In this document: positions 10,601 through 20,832 of the stretch, piece after piece
How positions within the stretch are numbered: position 1 is the stretch's first letter
Layout: each line of letters begins with the position of its first letter
Assembly: GCA_033725935.1 (NCBI GenBank)
Contig: MU867161.1
Span: 1 to 22,897, forward strand
Source: Cladorrhinum sp. PSN259
Taxonomy: Eukaryota; Ascomycota; Sordariomycetes; Sordariales; Podosporaceae
Reading direction: 5' to 3'
Length of the DNA: 22,897 nt
Position numbers and translations under genes: made by a program
Notes under the pieces: generated by a model
Database searches by the model: none
What the model was told of the DNA's origin: nothing
Seen by the model: the letters and a program-made list of their open reading frames with translations, nothing else

Positions 10601-11100
10601 GGATCTCTTATCCCTCTGGGCACCTAGGAGCCCTATCCAGTTTTGCTCTATTTACCTATTTAGTATTAAGCCTGGAATTGAGATAGCCATTCTCCTAGTC
10701 GATATCCGGGTTATATTTCTTTAACCACGGATGTCCTAAAATCATATCGCACTTAGGACCTATAAGTAAGATATCAAAGTTCACTTCCTACGGGTTATCG
10801 TTTACTATGATTAAGAGTATTGTTTCCTAGGAACTAATTCTACTATTATAACTGGCCGTTTACCCTTCGTAGGTCCTTATTCGGTAAGGTTATTTCTTCT
10901 TAACCTACGGCATCCTTATTTTATTTATAAACGAAGGATTAATAATATTAATCGTGCTCCCTAAGTCGATTACTATAATGGCTCAGTACTCCTTTCCTTT
11001 AGAATCTATCTATCGAACTTCTACAGTTAAGGCGTTCTTATTACCTAATACTATAGCTCTAGCGACTATTTCGTAACGCGCTATAGAGGTCTTTTTATTA
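7524..11100 (-). pseudogene. gypsy pol: protease, RT, RNase H, integrase, chromodomain (broken)
   Basis: On -, one frame carries protease DLGSTINIINPSF (Asp codon at 10967-10965), RT with MPFRLTNAPAIFQ near 9930 and FIYLDDILIYSK (Tyr codon of YLDD at 9842), RNase H, and integrase with DFITKLP near 8560-8540 and TERLNW near 8250. The longest unbroken run is 8162-7638, covering the integrase C-terminus. A chromodomain begins at EEEFDVEDILDSRI near 7690 and continues past the stop at 7640-7638 as YLIKW, NYGPESNSW and KLWQFYRQN, ending near 7524. Stops are TAA/TAG. This frame differs by one register from gag, as in many gypsy elements. The left edge is approximate. It overlaps the antisense ORF end to end. 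Confidence 0.87.
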
Positions 11101-11992
11101 GATCCGGCTCGCGGCCTCCTAATGCGAGTTATGATCCGTCGGTATAGAATTAGTCTGATCTATTTAGGCCTAGGGAGGCCCGTTGGCCGTTTCCCGATCG
11201 TAGCGCCATAATGAGGTTGGAGTTTTATCGTATTCTCCGTCTATGCTATTCTCTAGCTTTTTCTTTCTTATACCTGACGCACTATGCGTATAGGTAATCC
11301 TTATAATCAGGTTTATCCTTATCCTAATATTCTGTAGGTACCTGGCTTTCTATATAGAGGATGTTAGCGCGTTCTATTAATATCCTAAAATTCTATTTAT
11401 TATCTGATCCTGCTTCGTGGACCTTAAGAATAGGTTCGTTATTTAAGCGTACGGGAAAGAATTCGTAAAAAACCTTATATCTATAGTAATAAATGTAATT
11501 ATCGTAAATACAGTTAAATTAGGCGACGTATAAGTGTAGGATATAAGTGGGTAAGGCGAGGGATATATCGTCGGGTCGTCCTCCCTCTTTTCGGATGACT
11601 ACTGTCTTTCGGATATCCTTTACAACTTTCCCAATTACCGTAAAGCTCTCTGCCATGTCTTCTGAGGTAACCTATTAGCCTATATCTCTGCTTATATCTA
11701 GCTCTAAGGGGTAGTCGATCGTTCCCTCGGGCTCCGAGTTTTCGCTATCGTCGGATAGAGGTAATACGTATTATTCTAACTCGCTGGTATATTCTTCCTC
11801 ATTAAAGCCGTCGTAAATAAGTGCGAGGGTATCGTCGTCGCTATCTTATTAAGCTATTCTAATAATACGGTTATCCTTAGCAAACTGTATATATTTTTAT
11901 TCGGGCATTGGTTTGAACTTTCTAAGGGCACGACAGTCTCGTATATAGTGACCCATCTTATTATAATTAAAGTACTTAACCTACCCGTCATG
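11060..11992 (-). pseudogene. gypsy gag C-terminal part with mutated zinc knuckle
   Basis: On - the frame starts at the truncation edge with HDG*VKYFNYNKMGHYIRDC, a CX2CX4HX4C nucleocapsid knuckle in which the first two Cys are now Tyr (TGT to TAT). It would not bind zinc. Acidic stretches follow (DSDDDTLALIYDGF, EEEYTSELE, LSDDSENSEPEG), then a long charged region broken by several TAA/TAG codons. Near 11100-11060 the reading shifts by one register into pol. The main gag/capsid domain that should precede the knuckle is absent, because the element ends near 11992. Confidence 0.75.
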
Positions 11993-12054
11993 CAGCGATG
12001 AATTGCAGTAGAATTCATGGAAAATCCCATAGAAACGAAAACTGCGCTAATGAA

Positions 12055-12100
12055 GACAGGGGGTAGGATTCATGGAAAAGACAGGGGGTAGGATTCATAG
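12055..12100 (+). repeat. 25-bp G-rich tandem repeat
   Basis: The unit gacagggggtaggattcatg plus gaaaa occurs at 12055 and again, slightly shortened, at 12080. A related gaattcatggaaaa lies just upstream at 12011. Confidence 0.8.
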
Positions 12101-12288
12101 ACTTTTTTTTAAACAAAATCTATAAAAGTTATATGAGTAGAAAGCTAAGATTAAGGCGACCTCTGTGGCATATTTGGTTTCATAGCTTACCGTTATGGAA
12201 AGGAGAAAATGCAAGGCAAACTTTACAGACAGAAATCATTTGGGGGGTGCCAAGATGCGCCAAGGTCCCAGCGCCAGGACCATCGAGC

Positions 12289-12383
12289 AATCCACGGTAA
12301 ATACACGGCAAATCTATCCATAAGCGACGACACCCGCCCCAATCCAGCGCGCCCGGCAAATCCACGGGAAATGCATCCATAGG
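12289..12383 (+). repeat. Imperfect direct repeats (CCACGG-AAAT-CCATA)
   Basis: aatccacggtaaatacacgg followed by caaatctatccataag (12289-12324) recurs as aatccacgggaaatgcatcc plus atagg (12359-12383). Both keep the order CCACGG, AAAT, ATCCATA, with spacing differences. Confidence 0.6.
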
Positions 12384-12502
12384 TTAGCATTGCCAGCGCA
12401 TCATATTTAGGAGGAAAATTAAGCATATAAGCAGAGAATAGATATAGCCATCCGTTTTAAATAATAATAAAGGCGTTTAGAGAATTTATTAATACCTAGG
12501 AA

Positions 12503-15500
12503 ATGGAGCTATTCGTTTATTTGCCTAAATACCCGTTTGTTATTTGTTAAAAATGTGAATATGTATGTGTGGCAGATGAGGTCGGGACCTATTTGCGAAA
12601 AGAATACAGCCATATTATACCAGCCGGACGGAGCAGGATTACGAAGTTAGTAAAGGAAATCCCGGGCATTATTTACGACTAGGCCGGATTACGTGGATTT
12701 TAGTTTCTACCCGCAATAACGAAACCGATTCCATTCATCGCGGCGCCGAAGGATGATAGTATCCGATGTAATGAGTGTGGATTTATTATTCGGATTACGT
12801 AAGGAATCCAAGCATATTACCGGAACGAGCATGGTTGGCAGAACGATTGGTATAAGGGCGGTAATATAGCCAAGAGATCTAAGCAAGAACGATAATTGCC
12901 ATGGACCATAGGAGTATATTGCTAGCGGTTTTTTCGATTAAGGGCAGCTAGCCGATGGTTTAAGGTTATACGGGATAGCCAGGTGGCAGGTTTTACCGAA
13001 GCGGTAGAAGACCCGGTCAAATAGCGGATTACCCAGATTTACTAAGCGTAAGCGAAGCGATTTGAAGAAAGGCAATAACAGATTATTAAAGCCGGCGACG
13101 ATAAAGCAGAGCCTAACCTATAGTTACGGCGTGTTAGATGGGCCTAGTATTTATAAGGATTAGATAAAGCCAGGTTACGGGAGACGGTCGGCCTAGTTAA
13201 GGAAGAAGAAGCCGTATTATAACGGATATATGATGGTTTAGAACGGGTTTTAAACCAGGCCCAAGCGGCGGTAGCAGGCATACCACGCGGGCATACCGTA
13301 TTATTTAAGGTTAACCGGAAGTAAGCAGATATTAAGCTATATAAGCCATTCGATAGCCGGATAGAGGACGATTTATAGGCCCGATATAAGGATATTTTCA
13401 GAAAGTTATTATATTTTATTTAGCGAACCTAAGAGTGGAAGGATAAAGACCGGCCGCCGTACGAGTTTACGGAGGACTAAGGCGATTTATTTAACGCGTA
13501 TAAAGAGGCCGTCGAGCAGTCGGGATCCGAGGTCGATATGGCTAAAATAGACCGGTTATGTTTAAATACTATGGTCGCATTTTTCAACTACTAGTATAAC
13601 TATACCAATTACGAAAACGCTATTATTAGCGGATTAGCGGTTATAGGCATATGGGAAGATGGTGGATGGGAAAAGGCAGAGAATTACATACCCGTATATT
13701 CGGCAGTGATTAAGGTGGCACGGATGTTGGTAATATACTAAGCCATCGTGGAGCAGTAAGATCAGATCGAGCATTTGCGGAAAAAGAAGGGAATGCGAGA
13801 GGATAAAACGAGAGCAGCAGCTACCGGGTTATTTGAGATTACCCGTAATAAGGTATAATGGTTTATGACATTAATAATAGATCGTATAAGGCCGACCCCG
13901 ATAGATTGGATTTTCGAATCGTGTATATATAGAATGCGAATTCGGTTTATGACGACGGTAACGCTAGTAATTGATTGGATCGGGGAGCGGATTTCATATT
14001 AGCGGATTCGATTTATTATAAGCGAGTTATCGGATATATTATATAGGTTATTTAATAAGAATCGGGCAGTAATAGGCCAATTATTAATAGTCGACGATAA
14101 GAATTTTACGATAGTCTTACAGATCCCGTAGGAGATAATCGAGGACGATTATAGCGAGGATAAGGTTAGATATTCGTTTTTATAGAATAATTGGAATATA
14201 TAGGTCGTTAACGGCAAAGGGTGGATTTTAAAGTAGATTTTCCGGATAAAGGCGAGGTAGGTAAAGTAGATTTTAAGTAATAACGACGAAGTAATCCCGT
14301 ATCGGATAACGGTAATACGTTAATACGGCAAAATGGTAGAAACGTTCCGGGAGGGTATGTTAATTATAATGTATATATTAGGTAGCATGCTAGCGCGGTC
14401 GTGGGAGATTTTAGAGATTCGGTATAGTAATACGGAATATAGCGGAGTACGGAATATTATTATCGACCGGGGGATGGTATATTTTATAACGTCGTATTAT
14501 AAGAATTATCGTAATAGCGACTAAATTAAGATAATCCACCGGTATTTGCCCCGAAAGGTGGGCGAATTAGTAGTATGGTATTTATAATTAGTGTTACCGT
14601 TTTGGTAAGAAGTATAGGGCATTGTTAAAGGCGCCGAAGAGCCGAGCGCATTTTTGTGGGCGGATGAGATTATAAAGCGGGATGGAGGTAGAGACGAAGG
14701 CAAAGGTGAAGATGGAGACGAGGTTAAGGCAGGCAGTGAAGGATGGATTCAGGAGCGTAAATGGATAGTAGACCGGATGCGGCGGATTTTATAAGATTAT
14801 AGCGGGTAATATTTTAACGCGCCTATAAGTATTAGTGCATGGCGGCATATTGCGATTAGGATTTTAAACCGGTATTTAAATAAGGTATTTAGGGCAAATA
14901 ATACGACGGATTAGGACCAGGACGAGCCGTTTAATAAGGAGGATAAAGATACGTTAAATAATATGTAGGATTTGTAAGCCGGCTATAGTATATATGTTGC
15001 GGGTATAATATACGTACGAGAATTGTAGCAAGGCATATCCGGGATTGCGGCGAAGCGGGATAGATTCCGTAAGGTAAGCCGGCAGTGGTATCGGTTTTTA
15101 GGGTTTAAGGCAGACGAAGGAGGCGCGGTAGTCGGTAGGAAGCGTAAGGTTGATGTTTTTGAGGGTATCCGGGAGGAGGCGAGGTTTAGGAGGTTCAGGC
15201 GGTTGCAAATGGTGGATATAGAAGCACATTTACGGATAATAATAAATAACCCGTTGGCATAATTTCGAAGGATATAGAAGAGGGTAATCGAGGCGATTAT
15301 TAAGGATATAAGTCCGATTATCTAGATAACGGGGATAGGCGGTAGCAAGAGTTTATCGTTTATATTGCCGGCATTTTATTTACCGGAAGGGACGACGGTT
15401 ATGGTAATGCCGTTAATTGCGTTATAAGGCGATTTGAACGAACGGTGCTAGGCGAGTTAGATAAGTACGCATATATGGCAAAGCCGGGAGGGTAACCGGG

Positions 15501-17368
15501 CAATATCGATTGTATTCGTTATATCGGAATCGGCGGTTACTAAGGGGTTCTAATCATTCATTAACCGGTTATAGGCCCGAGGACAGTTAGATCGGGTGGT
15601 TGTTGACGAGTGCCATATAGTGTTAGATAGCGACCACAGGTTCCGGCTATAGTTGAGGGAGTTAGGAGGGATATTGCGTGGATTTAGTATATAGACGATA
15701 TATTTATTAGTAACGTTAGGGCCCGATAACGTTAATGAGTTTTGCCGGCATATAAGGTTCGAGAAATAACGTGTTTATTTATTCCGCGTACGGACGGTTC
15801 GGACGAATATTGCGTATTAGGTACGGATATTAGGTAGGGCGAGCGAAGAGGAGCAAGATAAAGAGATATAACGGGTAGTGCGAAAGGGGTTATAACGGTA
15901 TAAGAGTGGCAAGATTATGGTATATGGGGGCTAGATCGAGCGAGTAGAGCGGTTGGGTAAATTAATGGGTTGTTAGGTATATTATAGCAAGGTTGATATA
16001 AAAGCGGGCAAGGTAGAGAGGGTGCGGGCATGGCAGACAGGGGGGCAAGGTAGTGGGTAGGACAGTGGTCGTATTATCGTAACAACTAACGCATTAGGGA
16101 TGGGGATCGATATACTAGATATACGGATGGTAGTGTACGCTAGGGCGCCGAGGCGGTTATGAGATTACGTATAGGAAAGCGGAAGGGCAGGCCGAGATAG
16201 GCAAAAAAGTGAGGCGGTTATTATTTATAGGATACCGAAGCAGGAGATAGGACGATAAAAATAAGGACACGGTTAAAGGATAAGGCAAAAGTTAGAGTAG
16301 GAGAATGGTAAAGAAGAACAGGGTGGGTTTGATAAAGGGATGTTGGTATATATGGAGGCAGGGCAATGCCGAAGGGTGGTTTTGGATAGGGTAATGGATA
16401 GGGAGGATCGATTAGAGTGTTTGGATAATGAAGTGGCGTATGATATATGTTAAGAGGCAAGGGGGAAGGGGCCGGAAGGGTTAGGAACGCAAGAGGAAGG
16501 AGAGATTAATGGAGAAGAAGAGGATATAATGGTAGTGGAGGAACGCGAGGGCGATATAAATATTGGGGTAGAAAGCAGTAGTAGGGAGGTAGCCGGGTGT
16601 TATAGTTAGGAGAGTGAGGATGAGGAGGATGAGGAGGATGAGGAATATGGGAAGGAGGATGGGGAGGATAACGGGAGCGATAATGGCGATATGGGTATGG
16701 AGACGGTAATTGGGGATTATAATGGCGAAAGCGAGGGCGATAATAATGATGTTCAGGTTTATAAGGCAGTGGGAAAAGAAAGAAAGGATTTGGTAGGAAA
16801 TATAGGAGATAGTCAGGTCCGAGATTTTGTGGAAGTAAGAATCGAAAGAGTCCGGGAGATGGGATAGGAAGTAAGGGAAAGAATGGAGATGTATAAAAAA
16901 GTAGCGGATTTTAGGGAGCAGTTGGCGAATTGGGTTAGATATTATGCGGTATGCCGATTCGGTAGATTAGGGAAGGCGGATTGGTATTATGAAAGAGAGG
17001 AGTATAAGCGGCAGATAAGCGAAGAGTGGATTAGGATAGAAAGTAAGGTAAAGACGGTTTTAAAGGAGTTATTTAAGAAGAAAAGGATAGAGAGGTTTTC
17101 GGGGTATTTTTATTGTGGGGTGCCGCAGGCGTTTTGTAATCGGTGGCGAGAGGAAGGAGTGGATGGGGGGAGGTTTAAATAGGTATAGGGGGGGGAATGC
17201 GAATATAAGGGAGTTTTAATTCGGATATTGGTTGGGAGTGTGGGGAAATATAAGGAAGAGGGATTAAAGGTAATGGATAAATTGATAGAGAGGGACGGAT
17301 TTAATGGGAAAGATGTAAATGATTGGTATGGATGGTTAGGCAAGATGATTCGATGGGGTGGAATTTAA
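12503..17368 (+). pseudogene. OrsD-like zinc finger + RecQ helicase, TLH-like (broken)
   Basis: This is a 1,621-codon frame from ATG at 12503 to TAA at 17366-17368, interrupted by many TAA/TAG codons but with no shift. N-terminus: two zinc-finger-like repeats of the OrsD/DUF3505 kind, PFVIC*KC with RKEYSH near 12536-12610 and RCNECG with NEHGWQN near 12764-12840. Helicase: Walker A TGIGGSKS at 15329-15352, with the Lys kept and a Gly apparently changed to Ser; DECH box at 15605-15616; TTNALGMGIDI near 16083; arginine-finger motif ESGRAGRD at 16175-16198. An acidic Glu/Asp tract lies near 16612-16680. The C-terminus has FSGYFYCGVPQAFCNRW. RecQ enzymes unwind DNA 3' to 5'; this architecture is known from fungal telomere-linked helicases (S. 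pombe tlh1, Magnaporthe TLH). Dead here. I see no Rep/HUH domain, so it is not a Helitron. Confidence 0.85.
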
Positions 17369-17810
17369 GCAAGTTAATTATGTCGGGTTTGTTTATATTT
17401 AGGAAAGTTAGAAAAAGCAGAGTAGGGGAAGGAGAGGAAGTTTATGAGAAAGATTATATAATATTGATTTATAGGTATTAAGGTTAGAAAAGAAGATAAC
17501 CGTTATAAAAGTTATATAAATTAAGGTTAGGTTTAAAGATGCGGGTATTAAAGTTATAAGAGAAAATAACGGTTATGAAAGTTATATAAGTTAGGTTTAG
17601 GATTAAAGATATAGGTGTTAGGGTAAGAAGAGAAGATAACGTTAAGGTTATAAGAGAAAGGTTAAAATGGTAATTGAAAGAGTAAGAAAAGTAAGGTATA
17701 AATAAAAGTAAAAAGTTAGTTAGAGAATAAATATTTATATTAAGAAAAGAGTTAAAGAGAATTTATAAAAGTGGTAAAAGAAAAAAGAAGTATAAATAAT
17801 AATAATAATA
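17369..17810. other. Purine-rich non-coding stretch ending in (AAT)n
   Basis: No gene is seen. The + strand is strongly purine-rich, holds the 70-bp tandem repeats and ends in an (AAT) microsatellite at 17794-17810 that marks the edge of the LINE fragment. Confidence 0.6.
17474..17670 (+). repeat. 70-bp tandem repeat, about 2.8 copies
   Basis: Copies begin ggtatta at 17474, ggtatta at 17544 and ggtgtta at 17614, exactly 70 bases apart. Each carries gaagataac or gaaaataac plus gttat, and ends with TTAGG-containing and attaaagat-like sequence. The third copy is incomplete. It lies about 100 bases after the helicase stop. Confidence 0.75.
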
Positions 17811-19700
17811 TTTCGTACTACCGATTGCCCTTTAGTCAAAGGTTCGCCGGTCCTGCTAGCTATCTTATTGTACAGGAAAACCATGCCAGTTATCTGGCTG
17901 GGTGAAAAACCTATACCCTCCTTTTAAGGCCTTAGCTCTTGACTTCTTCATACTACAGGTAAAAGGAAGCCCGTCTTAGACTAAGCTTCCTGCATTCCCA
18001 CATCCTGGTCTGCAGCCGCCGTGGCGGCCGGGGCACCAGTGGCCACGCCAGGCCCCGTCGTATCCCTCGTTACTAGGTTTAGCTTTCCCTGCCTTGGATC
18101 AATCGCCGCTCGCTTTACCGCGACGGCCATTAAGGGGGGTCGGCCCCTCGGCCGTTTTCTTCCTACTACTTGGTATTCCTCGCCTCCTCTTTGAAAGGTT
18201 ATCTATCGTTGCTCCTGATTTTATTTTTCTAGCAGAGTAAGGTCGAATGTCCTCGGTCGGTACTGATACGCCTCCCTAGCTGCATTCCGGGCTTTTATTG
18301 CTTCCGGGCACCACTGTACCCAGGCCGGATGCTTCCCTATATAATTCGAACATCTTAGGCTAACTTGATTATTATGGGTAGGGCACTGGGCCTCTCCTGC
18401 CCTCCCACCCTCCCCATGAGCCGTTATGCTATACCGTGGGCATAACGCCGATTTCCTATAGAACCGTTGGGTATATCCCTATCCCTAGCACTTATAGCAT
18501 TAGGTAGTTTGCAGGACTGCCTAGTACGGCTCGTAGTATAGTATCTGGGCTCGCTAGACGACCCCTTCGTCGCAAGCCTTCTTCGCCTCTTCTTCGCTAA
18601 TTATCGTGACTAACGCCGTTGCCCTCGTTATTCCTCCTAATACCGGGATTCGAAATTTAACTCTCTCGACTGTCATTAATCCAATCGTTTTACTGAATTC
18701 TACCTCCGTCGTATCCTTTAGATCCCTCTTTAATATCCCTTTTACTAAGACTGTAAAGGTTCTCTTTACCTCCTTTGCCTCCTCTCTGAATACCTTTATA
18801 ATCCACTCCTTATTCGCGTCTTATATATACCATTCCTTTATTTTCGCCTCTTAGAAAGTGACCACTACGTTACCGCTCGGAAGCTTCCTCGCCGCAACTG
18901 CCCCTTTCTTTTCAGACGCTCCGTTTATTGCCTGAACGATCTCCTGAGGAGACCGCCGGGCAAGTGCCGGCGCGACTGAGCTACGTATTAAGACCTCTTT
19001 CCCAATACGCCCCGGTATAACCTTCTTTAAGGGCTCTTCGGCAGCCACTGCCGCCTAAGTGCGGGCTCCTATGCCCGGCCCCCCTCTTTAGGAGCTGCCT
19101 TTTAAGGCTTTCTTCACCTCATTCTTTACTTCTTAAACCTCCTCTTTCAGCCCCCCGATTGCCTTCTGAACTACTTCTATAATTGCCTTCTATAGAGCCC
19201 CGAAATCAGCCCCTTTCGAGGGGGGGCCTTTCTCTTCTAACACCTCGATTCTTGTCCGTATCCTCGCGATTCTCTTCACGAGCTCGTTAATTAGATAAAA
19301 CGCTTTATTACTATCCTCTCCCGGGACCAAGTCCATTAGCAATCCTGCAATACCCTCTTCCTCTAGCCCCTCTAAAAACTTCCGCTGCCCTCCCTTATCC
19401 TCGTCCTTATCCTTATTATTACCGCTTTTATCAGCTCCCTCCTCCATTTCCTCGTCTTCTTCGTCAATTAGCGTCGTTCTGGTTGGGTGGGATCTTCCGG
19501 GCAGTGGGGCAAGCCCCATTGCAGGACTTTTTCTTATCGCGGTCGCCCTCTTTCCCCCGCCTCTTCCCCCTATCTTTGGAGGCATCGCGGCGACGCGCCA
19601 CGCCCCCCGCCGATTGGAAGCCGTCGTCGAGGGATAGAGCTTTTTAAGCTCAATTGAATGATGGTGTTTTCGTACGTTTTGTCGCCAAGTTTATAGATCG
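17811..19700 (-). mobile_element. Tad1-like non-LTR retrotransposon, ORF1 region only
   Basis: Read on -: about 115 bases of possible 5' leader, a complete-length ORF1, and about 170 bases after its stop, ending at an (AAT) microsatellite. The ORF1 has the gag-like two-part zinc-knuckle arrangement of fungal Tad1-type LINEs. No endonuclease or reverse transcriptase ORF follows. The 3' two-thirds expected of such an element is missing, the opposite of the usual 5' truncation. Family assignment rests on ORF1 alone. Confidence 0.65.
17981..19585 (-). pseudogene. LINE ORF1, gag-like with zinc knuckles and AT-hook (broken)
   Basis: A 534-codon frame on - runs from ATG at 19585 (MPPKIGGRGGG) to TAG at 17983-17981, in one register, with TAA/TAG stops. 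The first 131 codons are intact and end at 19190. They hold an acidic DEEDEEMEEG segment and a helical segment NELVKRIARIRTRIEVLEE. Another intact run is 19048-18851. Zinc knuckles lie near 18490-18370: CYKC followed by GYTQRFY (family His and Cys changed to Tyr), then CPRYSITAHGEG with QCPTH. A basic KRPRGRPP near 18160-18135 matches an AT-hook core. ORF1 proteins of this class coat element RNA; the hook suggests AT-rich DNA binding, which is inference. Broken, so not functional. Confidence 0.75.
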
Positions 19701-19727
19701 CATTCTCCTTCAAAGAAGTATAAATAA

Positions 19728-19790
19728 AAGAAAGAAAAGAAAGAAAAGAAAGAAAAGAAAGAAAAGAAAGAAAAGAAAGAAAAGAAAAAG
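19728..19790 (+). repeat. (AAAGAAAAG)n microsatellite
   Basis: Seven or so nearly perfect 9-base units of A and G only, next to the 5' side of the LINE ORF1. On - it is a T/C tract. Confidence 0.85.
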
Positions 19791-20699
19791 GAAAGAATAT
19801 AAAAATATTAAAAGAAAAATAAGATAGAGAAAATATTAAAGAAAAGAGAGGGAGAGAAAAGGGGAATATATAAAAGGTAAGAAAAATAAAGAAAGAAAAA
19901 GGAAAGGAGAAAATTTTAAAAAAAGGAGGGATAAAAAAAAAAGAAAAAAAAAAAAAAAAAAAAAAAAAAAAGGTAAATATAGAGAGGTAAGGATAGAAAA
20001 GAAAGGTTAAGATAAGAAAAAAAAAAAAGGTAAGGATTAAAAATAAGGGTTAGAGATAAGAGTAAGGGTTAGAGATAAGAGTGAGGGTTAAAGATAAAGG
20101 TAAGGGTTAGGGTTAAGGGTTAAAGTTAAAGGTTAAAGATAAGGGTAAGGATTAGAGATAAAGGTAAGGGTTAAAGGTAAGGGTTAGGGGTAAGGGTTAA
20201 AGTTTAAGAATAAGGGTTAGAGATAAGGGTAAGGGTGAGAGATAAAGGTAAGGGTTAAAGATAAAGGTAATGGTAAGAGAAGAAGGTAAAGATTAAATAA
20301 AAAGTTAAAATAAAAGAGAATAAAAAGAAAGAAAGAAAAGATTTAACGATAAAAATAAAAAAAAATATAGAAAAGAAATTTATAAAAATAAAAGAATAAA
20401 AAAGGATAAAAAAAAGAGAAAGGGATAAGTAAGAAGGAAAATAATAGGGAAGAATTATAGGAGAAGAAGGAGGTAATGAAAAAAAAAAAAGGAAAAAGGG
20501 AGAAGAAATTTAAATGGATAAATAAGATAAGAGAAAGGAATGAAATATAATGAAGATATTAAGATAGATATAAATTTATATATAAAGTTAAAGGGGGAGA
20601 AAAAATAATAAGGGAAGGAAAAAAGGGAAAGAAGAAAAGGATAATATAAAATATGGGATAAAAAGAGGGTAAAATAAATATAAAGGGTAACGTGCGTAA
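19791..20699. other. Purine-rich, gene-free tract
   Basis: Almost all bases on + are A, G or T with very few C. The tract includes a 28-A run at 19944-19971 and the TTAGGG-like minisatellite. A 108-codon - strand ORF inside it is low-complexity Phe/Leu/Tyr and is a composition artefact. No gene is seen. Confidence 0.7.
20037..20282 (+). repeat. Degenerate TTAGGG-like minisatellite
   Basis: Repeated units of about 19 bases, such as aagggttagagataagagt, are interspersed with shorter forms including ggttagggttaagggtta. Runs of GGGTTA and GGGTAA dominate. Filamentous fungal telomeres are (TTAGGG)n, so this may be a decayed telomeric tract, G-rich on + with its former end pointing right. A purely local minisatellite is the alternative. 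Confidence 0.65.
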
Positions 20700-20701
20700 T
20701 A

Positions 20702-20732
20702 AGCGAGTGCACCAAATAAGCGAGTGCACCAC
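20702..20732 (+). repeat. 5' inverted repeat of pogo copy 2 with tandem sites
   Basis: AGCGAGTGCACC occurs twice, at 20702-20713 and 20719-20730, separated by AAATA. Each holds the palindrome GTGCAC. The same double unit, inverted and mutated, ends copy 1. Tandem subterminal repeats like these are candidate transposase binding sites. Confidence 0.8.
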
Positions 20733-20832
20733 TTTCTACACAAAATACCACCTTAATATTCAACACTTTATTATTCCACAACCCAATATGGCTTCTACTT
20801 TAAAAGAGGCACGCATACTTTTAGCCCTTGAG

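Larger units (their letters stand above)
6338..11992 (-). mobile_element. Ty3/gypsy chromovirus-type retrotransposon, 5' truncated
   Basis: This is a Ty3/gypsy element read on -. Moving leftward from about 11992 it shows gag with zinc knuckle, protease, RT, RNase H, integrase and chromodomain, then a purine tract and the 3' LTR. This is gypsy order (integrase last), and the chromodomain marks the chromovirus lineage. No 5' LTR or primer-binding site is found beside gag; the element stops near 11992 next to unrelated sequence, so it is truncated. An additional ORF on the opposite strand lies between pol and the 3' LTR. Every coding part is full of TAA/TAG codons. Confidence 0.88.
11993..12502. 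other. Low-RIP spacer with short direct repeats
   Basis: Intergenic stretch between the truncated gypsy gag and the helicase pseudogene. It keeps many CA, TG and CC dinucleotides, unlike the TA-rich neighbours, especially at 12180-12420. It contains 25-bp tandem repeats, a second direct-repeat set, a T8 run near 12106 and a TATAAAAG sequence near 12121. Short - strand ORFs here show no recognisable domain. It may be the 5' flank of the helicase gene. Confidence 0.5.

Noticed and set aside
12180..12426. Two short - strand ORFs (66 and 67 codons)
   Set aside because: They overlap in different frames, lie over direct repeats, and show no domain.
16221..17343. - strand Pro/Tyr-rich ORFs
   Set aside because: Shadows of the helicase frame caused by its purine-rich coding strand.
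12503..17368. Helitron, Crypton or Starship origin for the helicase
   Set aside because: The helicase motifs are RecQ-like, not Pif1-like; no HUH Rep motif and no tyrosine recombinase residues were seen.
20455..20781. 108-codon - strand ORF
   Set aside because: Low-complexity Phe/Leu/Tyr product of a purine-rich tract, running into the pogo end.
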